From Burkholderia ambifaria AMMD (GTDB lineage Bacteria; Pseudomonadota; Gammaproteobacteria; Burkholderiales; Burkholderiaceae): a DNA stretch of 64,000 bases. The translations under genes and the position numbers were made by a program. The DNA lies in assembly GCF_000203915.1 (NCBI RefSeq), contig NC_008390.1, positions 434,001 through 498,000 of the forward strand, in the 5' to 3' direction. Positions 1-8,600 of the stretch are shown here, piece by piece. Below the pieces are notes generated by a model. The model searched no databases. It was given only the letters and a program-made list of their open reading frames with translations, and was not told the DNA's origin. Positions within the stretch are counted from its first letter, which is position 1, and the number at the start of each line of letters is the position of its first letter.

Positions 1-666
1 AAGGGTTCGCCGCCGGGCTACGTCGGCTACGGCGAAGGCGGCGTGCTGACCGAGGCCGTGCGCCGCAACCCGTATTCCGTCGTGCTGCTCGATGAAGTCG
101 AGAAGGCGCACCCGGACGTGCTCGAGATGTTCTTCCAGGTGTTCGACAAGGGCACGATGGACGACGCCGAAGGGCGCGAGATCGACTTCCGCAACACGCT
201 GATCATCCTGACGTCGAACGTCGGGTCGGCCGCGGTGATGCAGGCGTGCCTGAACAAGCCGGCCGAGGAGCTGCCCGATCCGGACGCGCTCGCCGAGGCG
301 CTGCGCCCGCAGCTGTACAAGACGTTCAAGCCCGCGTTCCTCGGCCGGATGAAGGTCGTGCCGTACTACCCGATTTCCGACGACGTGCTGGCCGAGATCA
401 TCGAGCTGAAGCTCGAACGGATCCGCCGCCGCATCGACGCGAACCACAAGGCCGCGTTCGAGTGGGACGAATCGCTCGTCGATGCGGTGCTCGCGCGCTG
501 CACCGAGGTCGACTCGGGCGCCCGCAACGTCGACCACATCCTGAACGGCACGTTGCTGCCGGAGATCGCGGGCCACGTGCTCGGCCGGATCGCCGACGGC
601 GCGGCCATCGCGCGCATCGCGGTGCGCGCGGACGAGGCCGGCGAATTCGCTTACACCGTCGAATGA
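1..666 (+). CDS. tssH: T6SS ATPase ClpV (TssH), C-terminal part, 5' end outside window
   Basis: The open frame enters from the left edge and ends at 664-666, giving the last 221 residues of a ClpB-class AAA+ protein. The first codons read KGSPPGYVGYGEGG, the pore-loop region of the second AAA+ module. A Walker B segment (VVLLDEVEKAHPDV) and sensor 1 (LTSNVG) follow, then the small C-terminal subdomain. In T6SS, ClpV disassembles contracted TssB/TssC sheath in the cytoplasm so that subunits can be recycled. The family also includes the disaggregase ClpB, but tssA 39 bp downstream and tssM nearby make ClpV the clear choice. The N-terminal domain and the first AAA+ module are not in the window. 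Confidence 0.95.
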   Translation, partial: KGSPPGYVGYGEGGVLTEAVRRNPYSVVLLDEVEKAHPDVLEMFFQVFDKGTMDDAEGREIDFRNTLIILTSNVGSAAVMQACLNKPAEELPDPDALAEALRPQLYKTFKPAFLGRMKVVPYYPISDDVLAEIIELKLERIRRRIDANHKAAFEWDESLVDAVLARCTEVDSGARNVDHILNGTLLPEIAGHVLGRIADGAAIARIAVRADEAGEFAYTVE

Positions 667-705
667 GCACCGCCGCGCAACACGCATTGATGAACTGACC
701 GAACC

Positions 706-1827
706 ATGCCGATCAATCTTCCCGAGTTGCTGACGCCGATCAGCGATGCGTCGCCCAGCGGCGACGACCTGCTGTTCTCGAACGAATTCGACGCGATCCA
801 GGACGCGCGGCGCTACGATGATCCGACGCTCGACCAGGGCGAGTGGGTGACCGAGATCAAGGAGGCCGACTGGGGCTTCGTCGTCGATCACGCGGGCGAG
901 TTGCTGCGCACGCGCACCAAGGACCTGCGGCTCGCCGTGTGGCTGACCGAGGCGCTCGCGCTGGAGGACGGCATCACCGGCCTCACCGAAGGCTATGCGC
1001 TGCTGGAAGGCCTGTGCCGCGACTATTGGGACACCGTACATCCGCTGCCGGAAGGCGACGACGTCGAATACCGGCTCGGCAACGTCGCGTGGCTGTCCGG
1101 CCGCACGGCCGAGTTGCTGCGCGGCATCCCCGTGACGGAAGGCGCGTCGAACGCGTTCACCACGCTCGACTGGGAAGTCGCGCAGCATGTGGCGCAGGCC
1201 GTGAAGCGCGACCCCGAACACGCGGACGACATCGCACGCGGCAAACCGTCGGTCGAGCAGGTCGATGCGTCGCGGCGCGTGACGCCGATCGCGTTCTACA
1301 CGACGCTGCTCGCGAATCTGAAGGCGTTCGAGTTCTCGCTCGATGCGTTCGAGGAGCGGCTCGTCGAACGTGCGGGCGATTCGGCGCCGAGCTTCCGGCA
1401 GGCGCGAGACGCGTTCGAGACCGTGTACCGGCTCGCCGAGCGCTTTGCGCGCGAGCAGGGCTATACGGGCAGCGCGCCGCATGCGCCGTCGGCACCGCAG
1501 GCGCAGCCCGAGCGCCTCGAGCCGAGCTTCGGCGACGCGTTCCCCATCCAGGAGACCCATGTGCAGTCGCAGACCGCTCCGCGTCCTCCGATGACGCAAA
1601 TGATCGCCGGCATCCAGAACCGCGCGCAGGCCGTCGACCAGCTGCGCGCCGTCGCGCGTTACTTCCGGCAGACCGAGCCGCACAGCCCGGTCGCGTATCT
1701 CGCGGACAAGGCCGCCGAATGGGCCGACATGCCGCTGCACAAGTGGCTCGAGAGCGTCGTGAAGGACGACGGGTCGCTGTCGCATATCCGCGAGCTGCTG
1801 GGTGTGAGGCCTGATGAGCAGTCGTGA
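706..1827 (+). CDS. tssA: T6SS baseplate/sheath-capping protein TssA
   Basis: A 373-residue protein with an ImpA-type N-terminal domain over about the first 135 residues, beginning INLPELLTPISDASPSGDDL, then a variable Pro/Ala-rich linker near residue 260 and an alpha-helical C-terminus. TssA proteins organise baseplate assembly and sheath polymerisation in the cytoplasm. The ATG start is 39 bp after clpV, which suggests one transcript (clpV-tssA order). The length is at the shorter end of the family. Identity rests on the N-terminal domain and the T6SS context; the TssA subclass cannot be decided by eye. Confidence 0.93.
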   Translation: MPINLPELLTPISDASPSGDDLLFSNEFDAIQDARRYDDPTLDQGEWVTEIKEADWGFVVDHAGELLRTRTKDLRLAVWLTEALALEDGITGLTEGYALLEGLCRDYWDTVHPLPEGDDVEYRLGNVAWLSGRTAELLRGIPVTEGASNAFTTLDWEVAQHVAQAVKRDPEHADDIARGKPSVEQVDASRRVTPIAFYTTLLANLKAFEFSLDAFEERLVERAGDSAPSFRQARDAFETVYRLAERFAREQGYTGSAPHAPSAPQAQPERLEPSFGDAFPIQETHVQSQTAPRPPMTQMIAGIQNRAQAVDQLRAVARYFRQTEPHSPVAYLADKAAEWADMPLHKWLESVVKDDGSLSHIRELLGVRPDEQS

Positions 1828-1877
1828 GGCAGTCGCGAGCGACGGCTTTGAGACCTGAGAGCGCGGGCGGGTTCGCG

Positions 1878-2756
1878 ATGAACGAGGGCTGTCGCGGTGC
1901 ACGCGCCGCTCGCGGACCGTTCTCCGCCGCGTTGCGAGTTGCCGCGGCAGGCTTGCTGTTCGTGTCGATGGCGGCGTGCAGCAAGTCCGATCCGACCTAC
2001 ACCAGCATTTCAACCGAGGCGCTGAACTACCTGCCGTACAACCTTGTTCGGTTCACGATCACCGATCAGTTTGGCAACAAGGCACGCGGTGGCGGTGATC
2101 TTGAACCTGGGGCAGGTGAAGGCAGCATCGCCTGCTGTTACTTGCTGAAGGGCACTGATTTCAAGGTTCAGTGGACCTATTACGATGCGGACGACTGGCG
2201 ACCGGGCGAGCAGGTGAAGAAACAGCAGGCGGAGACGGACGTGTCGTTGCCGCCGACGAAGGAGCCGGATTCGATCGGCTCGCGCATTCTCGAGGTTCAC
2301 TTCTACCCCGACCGTCATGTCGAACTGGCATTTCCCGGCGAGATGCTGGGCAGTACACGGTTGCCAATCGTGGACGTGTCGCGTGATCTGGCGAAACGAT
2401 ACGGCAAGCAGCTCGACAAGAAGTATCAGGACAACGACGCCCAGTCGCACCGCCGGATTTCGAGAACCGTTGCGGAAGCGTGGATCAAGTACCGCTTCAC
2501 CGATCGCGGCGATCTCGAGCAATACGCGTATTACGCGCTTCTGGTGAACCCCCGGTTCGACGCACACCCGGAGGTGCAGAAACTCATCCAGTCAAGCAAG
2601 GGGAAGCCGGGCGCATTCGCGAAGGCGGCCGCCGTCCTGTCGCCGACGGTTGTGAAAGAGCTTGGGCAGAACCGATTCCAGGCGGTTGCGGTGCCGTCGA
2701 TTCCAGCGGGGCTGGTGCCGCCGCGACGGGGGGACAATAGCCATGGCCGGAGCTAA
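1878..2756 (+). CDS. DUF3304-type lipoprotein in the T6SS accessory slot
   Basis: A 292-residue predicted lipoprotein. A hydrophobic signal (residues about 17-31) ends in a lipobox (M-A-A-C34), followed by SKSDPTYTSIS. The body resembles DUF3304 proteins: a Gly-rich stretch, then a CC pair (SIACCYLL), then WTYYDADDW and a conserved EVHFYPDRHVELAFPGEM region. DUF3304 genes are often found beside T6SS effector genes in Burkholderia, and a periplasmic immunity or accessory role is my inference. The start at 1878 is preferred to an upstream GTG (1824) because it gives a compact signal peptide. The gene is less GC-rich than tssA and overlaps the next reading frame by 14 nt. Confidence 0.7.
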   Translation: MNEGCRGARAARGPFSAALRVAAAGLLFVSMAACSKSDPTYTSISTEALNYLPYNLVRFTITDQFGNKARGGGDLEPGAGEGSIACCYLLKGTDFKVQWTYYDADDWRPGEQVKKQQAETDVSLPPTKEPDSIGSRILEVHFYPDRHVELAFPGEMLGSTRLPIVDVSRDLAKRYGKQLDKKYQDNDAQSHRRISRTVAEAWIKYRFTDRGDLEQYAYYALLVNPRFDAHPEVQKLIQSSKGKPGAFAKAAAVLSPTVVKELGQNRFQAVAVPSIPAGLVPPRRGDNSHGRS

Positions 2757-3025
2757 CGATCGAGACGCCATTCGACTCGATCCGGAGAGCAGGCTGTACT
2801 CGAACATCTCGCGTCTTTGTGATGCGCACCACCGTCCCGTGAATCAGTTCTGGTTCCAGCTCTACTATTCGCGCCCCGGGACGGATCCGACGCGGATACC
2901 AAGTCGAACGTCCGGCTCAATGCCTACCTCGCAGCGGGGAAAATGATCGGCAAGAAGGTTCTCGATGCAACGCGTTCGAGGCGACCAAGCGTGATCCGAA
3001 ACCAGTCTTTCCGTATGCGTCATGA
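2743..3025 (+). pseudogene. Frameshifted remnant of a short protein following the DUF3304 gene
   Basis: An ATG at 2743, overlapping the DUF3304 stop, opens a frame reading MAGANDRDAIRLDPES through NQFWFQLYYSRP. At about 2878-2885 the protein-like reading moves to the next frame (DGSDADTKSNVRLNAYLAAG, then KMIGKKVLD). At about 2965-2975 it moves again to NAFEATKRDPKPVFPYAS, ending at TGA 3023-3025. Each change fits a one-base deletion. Summed, the three pieces would form about 93 residues. I do not recognise the family. Overlap with the DUF3304 gene suggests a coupled T6SS effector or accessory gene now broken, unless the shifts are assembly errors. No intact downstream part exists. Confidence 0.55.
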
Positions 3026-3595
3026 GCCGCTGACGCGATTGGATACTCGCCGCGTTCTGCGCTTTGCCGCGTCCCTTTTGCGCGCCTCGATCCACGGCAG
3101 CAGCGAAATACCCACCGCACACAGCATCAACCCGCCGACCACAGCGAACAGACCGAATCCAATTTCCCGTACCCACGCCCCGCCCACCACCGCGTCGTTG
3201 CGCCGGGCAATACCCGGAAACATCGATGAAACACGCAGGCCGTCGTTAGCGGCCGCGTTGCAGTACGTCTTCGTGAACGCGACAAACTGTTCGTGGCTGA
3301 TGTTCGAGGCGGCCGAACGCGAATACACCGGCGACCCGGCAGGCTGCCACGTCGTATCGTACTGCTGCGTCTCTCCCACGCCATAGCGGAAGAGGGCGCG
3401 CGCCTCCCATGTCACACTGGATTTGCCATATCGCAGCGACACCTCACATCGCTCGACAACGGCGGGGACGTGAGGCCACGCACGAGCGCGAACGAGGATG
3501 GCCGAATTGATCGTGGCAGCTGCACCCGCCAGCACGAAGAACCCACCGACGACCAGAAGAATGGCCGACCGCAAGCAGCGCAGTGCGTATTTCAC
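3020..3595 (-). CDS. DUF3592-like two-pass membrane protein
   Basis: From a GTG at 3595 this encodes 191 residues. There is one membrane segment near the N-terminus (about 8-28, AILLVVGGFFVLAGA) and one near the C-terminus (about 145-168). Between them is a roughly 110-residue extracytoplasmic domain with AWPHVPAVVERCEV, FRYGVG and MFPGIARRNDA, the pattern of DUF3592 proteins. A longer reading from a TTG at 3676 adds a non-hydrophobic, poorly protein-like tail, so GTG is preferred, although no strong ribosome site is seen. Its stop (3020-3022) abuts the end of the convergent remnant. The function is unknown; position beside T6SS cargo suggests an immunity or envelope role, which is inference. 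Confidence 0.55.
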   Translation of the reverse strand: MKYALRCLRSAILLVVGGFFVLAGAAATINSAILVRARAWPHVPAVVERCEVSLRYGKSSVTWEARALFRYGVGETQQYDTTWQPAGSPVYSRSAASNISHEQFVAFTKTYCNAAANDGLRVSSMFPGIARRNDAVVGGAWVREIGFGLFAVVGGLMLCAVGISLLPWIEARKRDAAKRRTRRVSNRVSGS

Positions 3596-3735
3596 TGGAA
3601 TATGGCTGGATTCAGTAGTCGGTCGGTCAGGCGACCGACTTGTTGACACTGCGGAAGCAGAATGGGGCGTGCGCAATCCGCGGAACGCGTCTACCGGTAT
3701 CCTGCCCCCGGCTCGCCATGTCGCGGAATCGCCGC

Positions 3736-4686
3736 TTACTGCCCCACCCGAAACTCGATCCGTCGATTCCTCGCCCGTCCGTCCGCCGTATCATTCGGCG
3801 CAATAGGCTGATCCGGCCCGACCCCCGTCGTCGTCATCTGCTGCGGTGGGATGCTCTTCGTGATCAGATACCCCTTCACCGCATCCGCGCGCGCCTGGCT
3901 CAGCGCGATGTTCGACGTCCGGTTCCCCGAGTTGTCGGTGTGGCCGATGATGTCGACCGTGCGGTTCTGCAACTTCGACAGCGCGGCCGCCATCTGATCG
4001 AGAATCTGCCTGCCTTGGGGCGTGAGCGTCGCGCTGCCCGTCTCGAACTCGATCGTGCGGTTCGCGAGCGTCTGGTCGAGCAGCCCCTGCTCGGACGCCG
4101 ACACACGCAGCCCGTTCTTGATCGTATACGTCGGGTTCAGCGTGTTCGCCATGTCGCTCGCGAGCTGCTGGCGCTGCGCTTCGTTATGCACCTCGCCCTT
4201 CACCTCGATCTGCGTGCCGTTGATCTTCAACTGGCCCTTGCTGATCTGCTTGAGCTGCGCGCCGAGCAGTTTCTGCACGTTCGCGCTCCAGTTCGGCGGC
4301 GTCGCGACGTCGCCGACCTCGATCTGGTCGACCACGTTCGCCGCGCCGTAGGTGTCGCGCAGCTTCTGCAACACGGCGGCCTTGGTCGCCTCGTCGGGCA
4401 CCTTGCCGCCGGCCACCACCTGGCCGGGCGTCGCGTTCGCGGGCGGCGGCGCGATCGTGCCGGCCGTGCCGTGCACCACCGTGCCGGACCCCGCGGCCGG
4501 CGCGGCGGCGGGGTTGGTATTCGCGGGTAGGGCGGCGGTCGCGACCGTGCCGTTGCCGACCGGCGTGACGGTCGCGCCGCCCGTGTTCTGCGCGTAGGCC
4601 GCGCCGCTGCCGACGAGCCCGGCGACGACGAGGGCGGCCACGAAGGGCGACAAGCGCGCGCGGCGGATGTGAATCGTGCGTTGCAT
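3736..4686 (-). CDS. T6SS-associated OmpA-family protein
   Basis: A 316-residue exported protein: signal peptide with probable cleavage after A32 (AAYAQ), a Pro/Ala-rich stretch to about residue 80, a middle alpha/beta region (about 90-190), and a C-terminal OmpA-like peptidoglycan-binding domain (about 200-316). The domain carries IDIIGHTDNSGN, the LSQARADAVKGYL helix and a closing RARNRRIEFRV. It should anchor in the periplasm on peptidoglycan. The start codon lies 4 nt after the tagF stop, so the order tssM-tagF-ompA is one coupled operon. An upstream in-frame reading to 4800 is rejected because it buries the signal peptide inside tagF. Confidence 0.88.
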   Translation of the reverse strand: MQRTIHIRRARLSPFVAALVVAGLVGSGAAYAQNTGGATVTPVGNGTVATAALPANTNPAAAPAAGSGTVVHGTAGTIAPPPANATPGQVVAGGKVPDEATKAAVLQKLRDTYGAANVVDQIEVGDVATPPNWSANVQKLLGAQLKQISKGQLKINGTQIEVKGEVHNEAQRQQLASDMANTLNPTYTIKNGLRVSASEQGLLDQTLANRTIEFETGSATLTPQGRQILDQMAAALSKLQNRTVDIIGHTDNSGNRTSNIALSQARADAVKGYLITKSIPPQQMTTTGVGPDQPIAPNDTADGRARNRRIEFRVGQ

Positions 4687-4690
4687 CCGG

Positions 4691-5680
4691 TCAGCCTCCG
4701 ATGAACGCTTCGCGGAATGCGTCGATGGCGACGCGCAGCGAGAGTTGCGGTTGGTCGAGGTAGCTGACGAGCTTGCTGATCTGCTGATCGTTTTGCGCAT
4801 GGGCGTCGATCCACTCGGGATCGTCGATGTCGATGTTGTGGGCGGCGTAGGTCTGCGGGTCGACGACGCTCAGCAGCGTCTTCGAAGACGCGCCGTTGAA
4901 GCCGATGATCAACCGCTCGCGCTCGGCGATCGAGCCGATGAAGATCGCGAGCTCGAAGTCGGCCTGCGCGACGAACGGTGCGATCAGTTCGAGCCAGAAC
5001 GCGGCGACGAGGCTGCGATAGAACGGATCGACCGGCAGCGGCAGCGTGAGGCCGCGCTCGATGTGCGACGAACCGCTCTGCATCACGGGCCGCAACAGCG
5101 AGCCGAGCGCGAGCATCGCGCCGCGCAGCCGGACCGGATGGCCGCTTTCGAGCAGCATCTGCTGCAGGCCGTACAGCGACTGGTGTTCGATGAAGTCGTT
5201 GAAGGTGCCGTCATGCGACGTGCCGGGGCCGCCGACGTCGATCGGCACCTGCGTGTCGCCGAGCGCCTGCAGCGCGCCGGGCGGTTCCTCCTTGGCCAGC
5301 AGCGGCGGAATCTGCGCGGCGACGCGCGACCACAGCCGCGCGAACGCGAGCGGGCTGCGCGCGAGGAACGCGAGCGGCCGGTCGACTTCCAGCGCGGTCG
5401 CGCCGAGGAACGGGAAGCGGCGCATCGACACGTCGTGGCTCGCGACCATGTGGCCCGCGATCGCGAGCTTGCTGCGCGAGCCGAGGAACGCGAAATGCAT
5501 CGGCTTCGCATCCTCGTAGACGATCTTCCAGCGCGGATCTTCCGCGAGCAGTTCGAGCGCCTGCGCGATCCAGCGATCGAGCGTCTGCAGCAACTGCGGA
5601 TTGTGCGGGCTCTTCACGAAGTCGCCGCGCGACGGAATCTTGCCGAAGTAGGCGATCTGCGCCTGAACGGTTTGCGTCAT
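4691..5680 (-). CDS. tagF: T6SS-associated protein TagF
   Basis: A 329-residue cytoplasmic protein beginning MTQTVQAQIAYFGKIPSRGDF, the diagnostic N-terminus of TagF (formerly DUF2094/ImpM). In other bacteria TagF represses T6SS post-translationally, acting through Fha. The ATG shares bases with the tssM stop (ATGA overlap, 5677-5680), indicating translational coupling. The family includes short forms of about 200 residues; this one has the longer C-terminal extension. No Fha or PppA gene is in the window, so how TagF acts here cannot be seen. Confidence 0.92.
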   Translation of the reverse strand: MTQTVQAQIAYFGKIPSRGDFVKSPHNPQLLQTLDRWIAQALELLAEDPRWKIVYEDAKPMHFAFLGSRSKLAIAGHMVASHDVSMRRFPFLGATALEVDRPLAFLARSPLAFARLWSRVAAQIPPLLAKEEPPGALQALGDTQVPIDVGGPGTSHDGTFNDFIEHQSLYGLQQMLLESGHPVRLRGAMLALGSLLRPVMQSGSSHIERGLTLPLPVDPFYRSLVAAFWLELIAPFVAQADFELAIFIGSIAERERLIIGFNGASSKTLLSVVDPQTYAAHNIDIDDPEWIDAHAQNDQQISKLVSYLDQPQLSLRVAIDAFREAFIGG

Positions 5681-8600
5681 TGCGCCCCCTGTGCATTCGT
5701 TGCGGTGGCGGCCGTGACGGCCGGTGCCGCGGCCGGCGCGCCGTTGCCGGCCTGCGTCGCGTTCTGTGCCGCGCCCGCGCTCGCGTCGGCGACCGACGAC
5801 GGCAGCTGCAGGCCGCGCAGGCTCTGCTGCTGCGGCTGGTCGCCGCCGCCGCCCGTCGGCTGCGACGTGCTGATGATACGCATCGTCACCGACACGTTCA
5901 CGCTGCCCTGGATCCACGTGAGATCGAAGGTGCCGTCCGGACGGCGCTTGCGCTGCGCGGAGTTGATCAGCTTCTCGAGACCGTAGCGGCCCGGCTCGTT
6001 GACGAGCTGCACCGTGCGGCCGTCGAAGGTCGTCGCGGACAGCGTCGCGCCCGGCGACCCCTGCGGGTTCGGCCACACGAAATTGGTCCACTGCGGCGGC
6101 GTGTTGCGGTAGCGCAGTTGCTGGCCGTCGATCGCGATCGTGTATTCCGTCGTGCCCGTGCTCGGCTGCGGCAGGATCTGGAACACGGTCTGCGGTTCGG
6201 CCGCCGCGGCCGCGCCACCTGCGGCGCCGCCGGCGAGCGGGGCGACCCAGCGCGCGAAGCCGTTCGTGAAGTCAGGCGTGAGGCCGATGCCCATGTCGCC
6301 CCACGTGCGGGCCGCGAGCGTGTCGCCGCGGCGCACCGCGAGCGGGCCCAGCGTCGTGCCGACGAACTTGGCGATCGCACCGTCCGGGCCGAACACCTGC
6401 GCGATTTCGCCTGCGCCGGCCTCGACCTTCGCATTCGCGGCGAACGGGTACTTCGTCGCGAGCGAGCTCTGGAACGGCTGGTAGACCTGCGCGTTCCACA
6501 CCTTGTTGACTTCGGCGCTGGCCGGCTGAATCACCACCGAGAACGCCTGCATCAGCGGGCGCACCAGCAGCGGACGCAGCGACTTGCGTTGCGAATCGGT
6601 GAGGCCGGTCAGCATCTGCTCGTCGACGAACTTCAGCGAATCGGCGAGTTCCGAGCCGTTGCCGTCGAGCGTCTGCTGCATCAGCTGGCGCGCGCCGGGG
6701 CCGGGGTCGCCCTGGTTCTTGATCACGTTGAAGCGCGTGCGCACCTTCGACAGCGAATCCATGTAGCCCTTGAGCATCGACGTGCCGTCGTGCGTCGCGA
6801 CGATCCGCGCGAGCCCGATGAACTCCTGGCCGATCGGACCCATCGGCACCTCGGCCGGATTGCCGTTGATGTCGATGTTCGCGGCCGCCATCTGGCCGGC
6901 CTGCGAGCGCGTGAACAGTTGCTTGACCCAGTTCACGACACCCGTCTGCGCCTTCTTGATCGTCACGTTTGCGAGCGACGGGTTGTCCCACGACGTCTGG
7001 TCGTACGCGGTCTCGAGGATCTTGCGGATCGGCGAATCCTGCGGATCGCCGAGGCGGTTCATCCCGTCGACGGCCTGGCCGAAGCTGCTGAAGCCCTGCA
7101 CCGCGATGCCCTGCATGAACTTCTGCCAGTGCTGTGCGTATTCGGTCTTGTACATCCCGACGAGGGTCTTCTGGATCTGCTCGGGGCTGCCTTCGAGCGT
7201 CAGGTCGTCCTGCGTCGACGTGTTCAGCACCCAGTCCTTCGCCTGCAGCTCCTTGGTCGCCGCGTCGCGGATCGCCGGCTGCACGTAGTCGAACCAGGCT
7301 TCACGCGTGAACGTGCCCGGAATCGCGTAGCTGCCGGCGACCAGCCCCTGGTTACCGTCGCCGACGATGCGCGCGATGGTCATCGGCGCGAAGCGGGTCG
7401 ACGCGCGGGCCTTGATTTCCTCGTAGACGCGCTGGCGGGCCGGCATGCCGCGCACGACGCGGCGCAGGTTCTCGCGAGTCTGATCGACGAGCGCGAGGTT
7501 CGCGTCGATCATCGGCCAGTCGTCGTCGGTCACGCGCGATAGATAGAACGAGATCATGCGCTCGGCGCTCTTGATCATCTCGTCGCGCGGCATGTTGCCG
7601 CGATTCGTCTCGAGCCAGCCGCGCCAGAAGCGGGCGAGCTGGTCGGTCAGGTGCGCCTGTTCGACATGACGCTTGTCGGACAGCATCAGGTAGGTCTTCA
7701 GCGCGTTGTACGCGTCCTGCACGTTGGTCGGCGACGCGTCGCTGTACAGCCCGCCCTGCGGCGCAGCCGGCTGTTGCGGCGCGGCGGCCGCTGCGGCGGA
7801 TGCGCCTTGCGCGGCGCCGGCCGGCGGTGCGGCGCCCGGCGGGTTGGTCGAGACCGGCACCGCGCCGCCCTGCACGGCACCCGATTCGGGCGGGCGCGTC
7901 ATCGGCACGAGCTGTTCGGGGTGCGCGTTCACGTCCTTCATGAACGACGCCAGGTTCTGCGAGACCGGCGCGAGCAGGATCTGGCGCACGCCGTTGTAGT
8001 ACTCGGTCAGCAGATGCTGCTCGAGACGGTCGCCCTGGTACAGGCCGAGCGACACCGACACCGGCTTGTCGCGGCGGAACTGCTCGAGCTGTTCGATCCG
8101 GTCTTCCAGGATGTCCATCGCCTGCAGGCGCGACTGCAGGTCATTGCGGCCCTGCTGAAGGCGCGTGACGTTGTCGAGGTCGGCCTGTACGTTCGCGACG
8201 AGCTGCTGGTTGCCGATCGTCGACCAGGTCCAGCCGCCGAGGGCGAGCGCGAGGGCCGCGACGAAGCCGAAGAAGGTCGCGTAGCGCAGCCGGGTCTTGG
8301 TCGGGCTCGCGAACTGGCGCACGGTCTGGCGGTCCGCGAAGATCACCTTGGAGAACAGGTCGCGCAGGAAGAAGCCGTTCTTCGAGAACGCGCTGTGCGG
8401 CTTCGGCAGCGCGTTCGCGTCGAGGCCGAAGCGGTGCGCGATGCGCTGCGCGGCGGCGCTGTTGGTTTCGCCTTCCTGCAGCGCGCTGGTGAAGTAGAAG
8501 CCGCGGAAGATCGGCTTGTACTGGAACGGGTTGTTCTCGAACAGCGTCGCGAGGAACGCGCGCAGCGACGGCTTGATCGTCGAAAATTCGAGCGGGAAGC

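Noticed and set aside
5680..7542. Long plus-strand open frame opposite tssM
   Set aside because: Arg-rich composition without motifs, fully antisense to a well-supported tssM; high-GC shadow frame.
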